Of a DNA stretch of 5,957 bases, positions 1-4,909 are shown piece by piece; positions within the stretch are counted from its first letter, which is position 1, and every line of letters starts with the position of its first letter. Source of the stretch: Candidatus Zixiibacteriota bacterium (GTDB taxonomy: Bacteria; Zixibacteria; MSB-5A5; WJJR01). The position numbers and the translations under genes were made by a program. The stretch lies in contig JAGVEK010000376.1 of assembly GCA_020058315.1 (NCBI GenBank), forward strand, positions 1 through 5,957, written 5' to 3'. Under the pieces are notes generated by a model, which saw only the letters and a list, made by a program, of their open reading frames with translations, was not told where the DNA came from and searched no databases.

Positions 1-1
1 G

Positions 2-2428
2 GTCATTGCCTGGCTGGGATACTCCATCCATGGTGATGAACTCTCTGGCGTAGACGCCGCGCTCTGGACCGCCTACTACCTCCTGGCGTCAAGTGATCCG
101 ACCGCGCAGAAGATGCGAGAGAACTGTCTTGTTCTGATTGACCCGTCGCAGAACCCCGACGGCCGCGAACGATTCCTCTCGCAGATGTACATGCTCGCCG
201 GCCAGGTGGAAAACACCGACGCACAGAGTTTGCAGCACGACGGCTTCTGGCCGTGGGGACGCGGCAACCATTACCTGTTCGACATGAATCGCGACTGGCT
301 GCCGTTGGTGCTTCCGGAGTCGCGCGGACGGGTGGCGGCAATTCTGTCTTGGAATCCGCAGCTCCTGGTCGATGCCCACGAGATGGGAGCGTTCAGCTCC
401 TATCTCTTCTCGCCGGGTCGGGAGCCGATCAATCCAAACGTCACGCCCACGATCCGCCGCTGGTGGGACGTCTTCGCTGCCGATCAGGGCACCGAATTCG
501 ACCGCCGCAAATGGGGCTACTACACCGGCGATTGGCATGAGGAATGGTATCCCGGCTACGGGTCCGCGTGGGCGTTGTTCACAGGCGCAGTCGGAATCCT
601 CTATGAACAGGCGGGCGTGCAGGGAAGTGGCGTCAAACGGTTCGACGGATCCACCCTCTCGTTTTCCGAGTCGGTCGCACATCAGGCTGTCAGTTCGCTG
701 GCCAACCTGACAACCGCCGCGAATCACCGCAAAGAACTCCTGTCCGACTTCGCACGCTTCCGTCGGGATGCGGTCACCGGTTCGGGAAAAAGTCTTCACG
801 GCGCCTTTATCCTGGCTCCCGGAGACAACCCCGGCCGTCAGTCTGAGTTTCTCGCCACGATTACCCGGCACGGTCTGCGCATCGAGCGCGCCGCCGAAGC
901 GTTCTCCGCCAGCGTGGAATCACGCGGTGGAGAAAAGCTCACCCGGAAATTCGCGGCTGGTACACACCTGATTCCCTTGAACCAGCCCCTCGGTGTGATG
1001 GCCAAGGCGCTCCTCGATTTCGATCCACATCTGTCTCCGTCGTTTCTGCAGGAGGAGCGCCGCGAGATTGAGAAGGGCAACGGCACACGCCTTTACGAAG
1101 TCTCCAGTTGGTCGTTGGCGCTCGGCTATGATCTGGATATCAGTTACAGTCCGTCGCGTCCCGCCGTGCGTACGGCATTAGTGACCGACTCAGGGGCCCC
1201 TCCGGGGAGAGTCGAGAACCCCGATGCGGGTTTCGGCTATATCATTCCCACTACCGATGACCGCAGCATGAATGCCCTGACCCGGATTCTCGAAGGGGGC
1301 CTGCAGGTGCACGCGACGACCAAGCCGTTCGTGCATGACAATGTCCCGTACGCGGCCGGAACACTTCTCCTGCGGCGCTCCGAGAATCCCGATGATCTCA
1401 AGCAACGTCTGACCAGCGTCGCTCAGCAGACGAGCGCACGCGTGGTGGGCGTCTCCAGTGGGTATTCGTCCGCCGGCCCCGATCTTGGGTCCGACTACTT
1501 TGAATTGCTCCGCGCACCGCGAATTGGTTTGTTTATGGGTTCGGGCGTGGATATCACCAGTTGCGGATGGCTCTGGCATCTGCTCGACAATGATCTGAAG
1601 ATCCGCGAGTCGCTCCTGGATATCACAGGAATCGCGCGCTATGATCTGTCGGCTTACAACGTCCTGATCATGCCGTCCTACTGGGGTGGCGCCAGTGGTC
1701 TGCGCGAGCAGCTTGGCCAGGGAGGTCTGCAGAAACTGAAGGACTGGGTTAAGGCCGGTGGCACGCTGATCGGCATCGGCGACGCCGCGTACTTCTGCGC
1801 CGATTCCGTCAGCGGCCTGTCGTCGGCGCGTGAGAAGGGGAGTGTTCTCGACAAACTGGCCGACTACGACCAGGACTACGCCGAGAATCTTGCCGCTTTC
1901 ACAGCCACCGTCGACACCGCCGCGATCTGGCAGGGCAAGACGAAAGAGAAGGCCAAGACCCCATCCAAGAACGAGCCTCAATCGGGGAAGCCGGACATGG
2001 AGGTCCTGAAGCGGCTTGATGAAAAGGCGCGAAACTTCGGACCGACTGGTGTCATCGTTCGGTTGAAGCTCAATCCCGAGCACTGGATGAATTTCGGTGT
2101 CACCGAACCAGCCGCGGACGGCACCAAGTCGGAAACCATAGCCATTCTCAATTCGTCACACGCGCTGGTCGCCAAGGACCCCGTGGAAGTTCCCGCGCGG
2201 CTGGCGGATGCCGGTCAGATGCGTCTTGCCGGTCTCTTGTGGCCCGAGGCACGTCAGCGCTGGGCCAAAACGGCATACGCCACGCGTGAGGGAATAGGGA
2301 AAGGGCAGATTATCCTCTTCTCCGAAGATCCCTATTTCCGCGCCTATTTCCATGGCACCAAGAGGCTGTTCCTTAACGCCGTCCTCTTGGGACCGGGCCT
2401 GGGGACGCGCCAGACGGCGCCATGGTAA
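2..2428 (+). CDS. M14-superfamily zinc metallopeptidase with GATase1-like domain, 5'-truncated
   Basis: Zinc-dependent exopeptidase or amidase of the carboxypeptidase A (M14) superfamily, probably exported. The frame is open from the left edge, so 808 residues are visible and the N-terminus is missing. Zinc ligands are His10 and Glu13 of an HGDE motif (nt 29-40) and His126 of VDAHEMG (nt 377-379). NPDGR (51-55) and MNRDW (95-99) match substrate-contact motifs, and Glu202 in LYEQAG fits the catalytic glutamate. Residues about 503-600 (from RIGLFMGSG to GDAAYF) look like a class I glutamine-amidotransferase fold whose nucleophile-elbow position lacks cysteine, so it is probably a binding or structural module. 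A Lys-rich linker and a final domain ending LGPGLGTRQTAPW follow. Related M14 proteins are about 850-950 residues, so roughly 100, including any signal peptide, should lie upstream. The ATG at 113 is internal, because it would remove His10 and Glu13. The family is clear; the substrate is unknown. Confidence 0.9.
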   Translation, partial: VIAWLGYSIHGDELSGVDAALWTAYYLLASSDPTAQKMRENCLVLIDPSQNPDGRERFLSQMYMLAGQVENTDAQSLQHDGFWPWGRGNHYLFDMNRDWLPLVLPESRGRVAAILSWNPQLLVDAHEMGAFSSYLFSPGREPINPNVTPTIRRWWDVFAADQGTEFDRRKWGYYTGDWHEEWYPGYGSAWALFTGAVGILYEQAGVQGSGVKRFDGSTLSFSESVAHQAVSSLANLTTAANHRKELLSDFARFRRDAVTGSGKSLHGAFILAPGDNPGRQSEFLATITRHGLRIERAAEAFSASVESRGGEKLTRKFAAGTHLIPLNQPLGVMAKALLDFDPHLSPSFLQEERREIEKGNGTRLYEVSSWSLALGYDLDISYSPSRPAVRTALVTDSGAPPGRVENPDAGFGYIIPTTDDRSMNALTRILEGGLQVHATTKPFVHDNVPYAAGTLLLRRSENPDDLKQRLTSVAQQTSARVVGVSSGYSSAGPDLGSDYFELLRAPRIGLFMGSGVDITSCGWLWHLLDNDLKIRESLLDITGIARYDLSAYNVLIMPSYWGGASGLREQLGQGGLQKLKDWVKAGGTLIGIGDAAYFCADSVSGLSSAREKGSVLDKLADYDQDYAENLAAFTATVDTAAIWQGKTKEKAKTPSKNEPQSGKPDMEVLKRLDEKARNFGPTGVIVRLKLNPEHWMNFGVTEPAADGTKSETIAILNSSHALVAKDPVEVPARLADAGQMRLAGLLWPEARQRWAKTAYATREGIGKGQIILFSEDPYFRAYFHGTKRLFLNAVLLGPGLGTRQTAPW

Positions 2429-2532
2429 AGTGGAACTGACCCCCATCGGAGAAGACTGACTTGGCATGAGCGGGGTTCTCAATACTCCACGCCGTGCGCC
2501 TTGGAGGCCTGCCGCTGGCGATCGGTTGCACC

Positions 2533-2599
2533 AGCTTGATCCTCTGGCGACCTTTTCGCCATTCATCGCCCGGATAAAACTCGGCAGGGGGATCAAGCT
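2533..2599. repeat. 10-bp inverted repeat enclosing a smaller hairpin
   Basis: The arms AGCTTGATCC (2533-2542) and GGATCAAGCT (2590-2599) are perfect reverse complements separated by 47 bases. Inside lies a second hairpin, GGCGA (2546-2550) with TCGCC (2556-2560) and a 5-base loop. The structure sits in the 249-base gap between the peptidase stop and the regulator start. No run of T follows the right arm, so it does not look like a standard intrinsic terminator. It could be a structured RNA, a remnant of a small mobile element, or a Rho-dependent 3' structure. The repeat is directly visible; its function is not. Confidence 0.5.
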
Positions 2600-2677
2600 C
2601 TTTACTGAGAATCCGACAATTAGAATGAACCGGCATTCACCGTGACTGAGGCCGGTTGTATCACGGGGGCACTGTTC

Positions 2678-3154
2678 ATGAAATCCAGAGCACGAGTGCT
2701 GGTCGTCGACGACGAACCGCTGATGCGCAAAATGGTGCGCGGAATCCTGGTTGGCAAGGGCTACTGCGTGGAAACGGCGGGTGGCGTCACTGATGCATTG
2801 GACAAGCTGGCCAAGTCGGGATTCGACATTGTCGTCACCGACCTTCGCATTCCCGAAATCGACGGGTTCGAACTCCTGGCCAGAGTGAAACAGCAATGGC
2901 CGAACGTGGGAGTTATTGTCATGACCGGATTCGGTGATGCCAAAACACCCGATCTCGCCCGCACCAAGGGAGCCGACGAGTACATCACGAAACCGTTCAA
3001 TGCGCGGGAAATCGAGGTGATCGTCGAGCGGGTCTGCTGGAGGCGGATGGTCCTCCAGGGCGCTGGTTCGCTTTGTCTGCCCGCAATCGACCAGGCCACT
3101 CCGGTCAAGACGTCCAACAGACCAGGAAACAGCAAGCTCCATCCTGTCCCCTGA
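2678..3154 (+). CDS. receiver-domain response regulator, no output domain
   Basis: Single-domain two-component response regulator of 158 residues, expected in the cytoplasm. The CheY-like receiver fills residues about 6-118. The acidic pocket is Asp11-Asp12 after the first strand (VLVVDDEP), the phosphoacceptor is Asp55 (VVTDLRIPEIDG), the switch Thr is Thr83 (VMTGFGD), and the conserved Lys is Lys105 (YITKPF). All phosphorylation residues are intact. The last 40 residues, from about 119, are rich in Pro, Thr, Asn and Lys and show no DNA-binding, GGDEF or other output fold. The ATG at 2678 was chosen because the first receiver strand begins five residues later and GGGGG (2665-2669) lies 8 bases upstream, although this is a weak ribosome site. 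A GTG at 2642 would add 12 residues. No histidine kinase gene is visible, so this is an orphan regulator here and its target cannot be deduced. Confidence 0.88.
   Translation: MKSRARVLVVDDEPLMRKMVRGILVGKGYCVETAGGVTDALDKLAKSGFDIVVTDLRIPEIDGFELLARVKQQWPNVGVIVMTGFGDAKTPDLARTKGADEYITKPFNAREIEVIVERVCWRRMVLQGAGSLCLPAIDQATPVKTSNRPGNSKLHPVP
3037..3058. repeat. 7-bp perfect hairpin inside the regulator gene
   Basis: CTGGAGG (3037-3043) and CCTCCAG (3052-3058) are perfect reverse complements with an 8-base loop. The hairpin lies inside the regulator reading frame, at codons about 120-127, just where the conserved receiver fold stops and the unassigned tail begins. No T-tract follows. It may be chance in G+C-rich coding DNA, or it may mark a junction. 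Confidence 0.4.
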
Positions 3155-3324
3155 GTTGTTATCCCCGATTTCCTGCCGGTGCCCCAAAACACCACCGGGA
3201 CGCGGCTGGTTCGGACCCGCATCGTTTCTCCCCGCGCAACTGTCTGTAGTCATCCATCGTACCCAGAACAAGGGTCGTGTCTTCTTTTCCACAGAAGGCC
3301 AATGACTTATCTTGAATGCCGGCG

Positions 3325-3332
3325 AAGGGAGA
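3325..3332 (+). promoter_or_regulatory. Shine-Dalgarno site for the acetyltransferase
   Basis: The purine stretch AAGGGAGA lies 7 bases before the ATG at 3340. It decides between that start and the in-frame ATG at 3316: the latter would place this ribosome site inside the coding region and add eight residues ahead of a typical GNAT first strand (MEIRTMKKSD). Confidence 0.6.
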
Positions 3333-3339
3333 CAGACCC

Positions 3340-4560
3340 ATGGAAATCAGGACGATGAAGAAAAGCGATCTGGAGGCTTACGGAGACCTGTGCCGGTACT
3401 GTTTTCGAGACTTTGACACCCCGCAATCGATCGACCGCTACATGTCCATTGTCGCCGAACAACTCGGGCATTCGTGGGGCGCGTTCAAGGATGGAGTGTT
3501 GCATGCGGGACTTTGGTACCAGCCGTTCGAAATGAGGGTTGGCGGGTCGTTTTTACCCATGGGTGGTGTCGCCGCTGTTGTCTCCCGGCCGGAGTCCCGA
3601 AGTCAGGGTCTGGTCCGCGAGCTGATGACAAGAATGCACCAGCAGATGCGCGGTGAAAAGCGTCCTCTGGCCGTGCTGCAGCCGTTCAAGAATTCCTTCT
3701 ATGCGGCAATGGGGTACGCCGATTCCTTCTTTGTCCACGAGCACCTGTTCGAGCCCCACCAGATAGCGCGTCGCCCGGTGGGATCGTACACGATCAGGGA
3801 AGTCAATGGACAGGCCCATTGGGAAACACTCGAGCACCTGCGTCTGCGCTGCGGTGGAAACTACACCGGGATGGTGCGCCGTGATGCCGGCTACTGGGAG
3901 TCTCGTTACTTTACGAGCTGGAAGGGTCTCAGAAGTGTCTACCTGGTGGAGCGGCCGCCCGAAGGCAGGAGAAGACCGGGCAGTGTGGTTGGCTTCCTTA
4001 TTACCAATCTTTCCCAGAGCAACGAACGTGCCGACGTGCGTGTTGCGCAGGCGATTTGGGAAGACCCCGGAGCACTCAACGCCATCCTGCAGTTCATCCG
4101 CAATCTCCGCGATCAGGTCAAAGAAGTTCGCTGGTTCCTCCCGGTCGATGTGGACATCTTCCCCCATTTCGAAGACCCGAAGATCAAGGTCCTCCTGTGG
4201 CCAAAAATGATGCTGAAACTCGTCGATCTCAAGGGTGCCATTGAGCAAAGATCGTACCATCCTGATTGCGGCGGAGCAGTGGTTCTCGATGTCACGGCTG
4301 ATGCAACCAGCCCGTGGAATAGCGGGAAGTGGAGAGTGAACTGGGATGCAGGCACCGCCACTGTTCGCAAGGTCCAGCGCCTGACCACCAGGACACTGGT
4401 CATCAAGACCGACATCCAGACTCTCGCCGTAATCTATTCCGGACACCGTTCGGCATCCGCGCTGGTACGCCAGGGCAGTCTGAAGGCGTCATCGAGCGCG
4501 CTGGCTCTCTTGGACGGGGCGTTCCTTCCCGGCGTTCCGTGCATGGAGGAATGGTTCTGA
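3340..4560 (+). CDS. Eis-family GNAT N-acetyltransferase
   Basis: Acetyl-CoA-dependent N-acetyltransferase of the Eis family (COG4552 type), 406 residues, close to the roughly 400 of mycobacterial Eis, and cytoplasmic. The N-terminal GNAT domain spans about 1-140. Strand GGVAAVVSRPE (75-85) leads into the acetyl-CoA loop RSQGLVREL (87-95), an RxxGL form as in Eis rather than the classical RxxGxG. FYAAMGY ends in Tyr126, the position of the general acid in Eis. A second GNAT-like domain covers about 145-290. An SCP2-like domain (about 290-406) contains VVLDVTAD and SPWNSGKWRV. The protein ends in CMEEWF: a C-terminal Phe supplies the catalytic carboxylate in Eis. The substrate is unknown; Eis relatives acetylate amines, including aminoglycosides, but resistance cannot be inferred. 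A weak promoter-like pair, TTTCCA (3286-3291) and TATCTT (3308-3313) with 16-base spacing, lies upstream. Confidence 0.9.
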   Translation: MEIRTMKKSDLEAYGDLCRYCFRDFDTPQSIDRYMSIVAEQLGHSWGAFKDGVLHAGLWYQPFEMRVGGSFLPMGGVAAVVSRPESRSQGLVRELMTRMHQQMRGEKRPLAVLQPFKNSFYAAMGYADSFFVHEHLFEPHQIARRPVGSYTIREVNGQAHWETLEHLRLRCGGNYTGMVRRDAGYWESRYFTSWKGLRSVYLVERPPEGRRRPGSVVGFLITNLSQSNERADVRVAQAIWEDPGALNAILQFIRNLRDQVKEVRWFLPVDVDIFPHFEDPKIKVLLWPKMMLKLVDLKGAIEQRSYHPDCGGAVVLDVTADATSPWNSGKWRVNWDAGTATVRKVQRLTTRTLVIKTDIQTLAVIYSGHRSASALVRQGSLKASSSALALLDGAFLPGVPCMEEWF

Positions 4561-4627
4561 GAACCCGATCCCGTCATCACCCTGCCGCAGATTTGGTGGT
4601 AACGACCCGTCGCAGACCGGTAAGCCC

Positions 4628-4666
4628 CTTGCGCCCACCTGGTTTGACGACATTCCCAGGCGCAAG
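4628..4666. repeat. 8-bp perfect inverted repeat downstream of the acetyltransferase gene
   Basis: CTTGCGCC (4628-4635) pairs perfectly with GGCGCAAG (4659-4666). An additional TGG (4640-4642) with CCA (4656-4658) can extend the stem past a 4-base bulge, leaving a 13-base loop. It begins 68 bases after the acetyltransferase stop. The right arm is followed by ATCCGG, not by T residues, so it may act as a 3'-end stabiliser or a Rho-dependent stop rather than an intrinsic terminator. Confidence 0.4.
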
Positions 4667-4762
4667 ATCCGGCTATCCCGCTCTTTACTCTGTACGAACT
4701 GCCCGCGATTGTCATTTTCCACTGCCGATTCAGATTGCCGCTGACGAAACAGAAAGTAACAG

Positions 4763-4785
4763 GGGGGAGCGAACTTGGCTTCCCC
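4763..4785. repeat. strong 8-bp hairpin in the binding-protein leader
   Basis: GGGGGAGC (4763-4770) pairs with GCTTCCCC (4778-4785) through seven Watson-Crick pairs and one G-U pair (4767 with 4781) around a 7-base loop. This is the most compact stable stem in the gap and lies 124 bases before the binding-protein start. The following bases, GTTCAGCC, give no U-tract, so a leader-RNA structure is more likely than an intrinsic terminator. Confidence 0.45.
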
Positions 4786-4811
4786 GTTCAGCCAGTCGAA
4801 GCGTATCTATT

Positions 4812-4837
4812 TTGCAGAGACTGACTGCAATTGTCAG
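4812..4837. repeat. two overlapping, mutually exclusive hairpins
   Basis: TTGCAG (4812-4817) pairs with CTGCAA (4825-4830), and CTGAC (4821-4825) pairs with GTCAG (4833-4837). Each has a 7-base loop. The 5' arm of the second lies in the loop of the first and they share base 4825, so both stems cannot form together. The block lies 72 bases before the binding-protein start. It could be a switching RNA element or a pair of operator half-sites; both readings are inference from short repeats. Confidence 0.35.
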
Positions 4838-4896
4838 CGTCGTAAATAAGCTCTTGCCGGGAGATGGGAAGCGCACGATCTTTGGGGAGCCAACAT

Positions 4897-4904
4897 GGAG
4901 GAGG
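4897..4904 (+). promoter_or_regulatory. Shine-Dalgarno site for the binding-protein gene
   Basis: GGAGGAGG lies 5 bases before the ATG at 4910 and is the best ribosome-binding match in the window. It decides against the in-frame ATG at 4895, which has its own weaker site GGGGAG (4884-4889) and would add an acidic Met-Glu-Glu-Asp-Gly in front of a signal peptide that should start with a positive region. A third ATG at 4905 opens only a two-codon frame whose stop overlaps the ATG at 4910. Confidence 0.65.
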
Positions 4905-4909
4905 ATGGC

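Larger units (their letters stand above)
4561..4909. other. 349-base intergenic region with several hairpins
   Basis: This gap separates the acetyltransferase stop from the binding-protein start. It holds three groups of inverted repeats (4628-4666, 4763-4785 and 4812-4837), entered separately. No T-tract follows any of them, so no intrinsic terminator is assigned. No strong -35/-10 pair is seen; CTGACT (4821-4826) with TAAATA (4843-4848) at 16-base spacing is only a partial match. One frame (4551-4913) stays open across the whole gap. Its Arg-rich 120-residue product has no recognisable motif, and its codon third positions look less G+C-rich than the real genes, so it is not called a gene. 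The region is best read as the 3' end of one transcript plus the promoter and leader of the next. Confidence 0.55.

Noticed and set aside
89..871. 260-codon open frame on the - strand
   Set aside because: It lies wholly antisense to the peptidase, whose zinc and catalytic motifs fix the + frame. The product shows no recognisable motif; long antisense frames are common in G+C-rich genes.
2373..2636. 87-codon - strand frame across the gap after the peptidase
   Set aside because: No ribosome site or known domain was recognised, and it runs into the peptidase 3' end. The DNA is treated as a possible element remnant instead.
3176..3198. Hairpin CCGGTG / CACCGG after the regulator stop as an intrinsic terminator
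   Set aside because: The stem is only 6 bp with an 11-base loop and no T-tract follows.
3208..3218. GGTTCGGACCC resembles a tRNA T-arm
   Set aside because: No acceptor stem, anticodon arm or D arm can be arranged around it.
2156..3292. 378-codon open frame on the - strand crossing the peptidase end, the gap and the regulator
   Set aside because: Its product has no recognisable domain and is antisense to two well-supported genes, including the invariant receiver residues.
3553..4446. 297-codon - strand frame
   Set aside because: It is antisense to the acetyltransferase, whose catalytic residues, full length and C-terminal Phe support the + frame.
4709..4736. TTGTCA (4709-4714) as a -35 box
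   Set aside because: No acceptable -10 hexamer lies 16-18 bases downstream.
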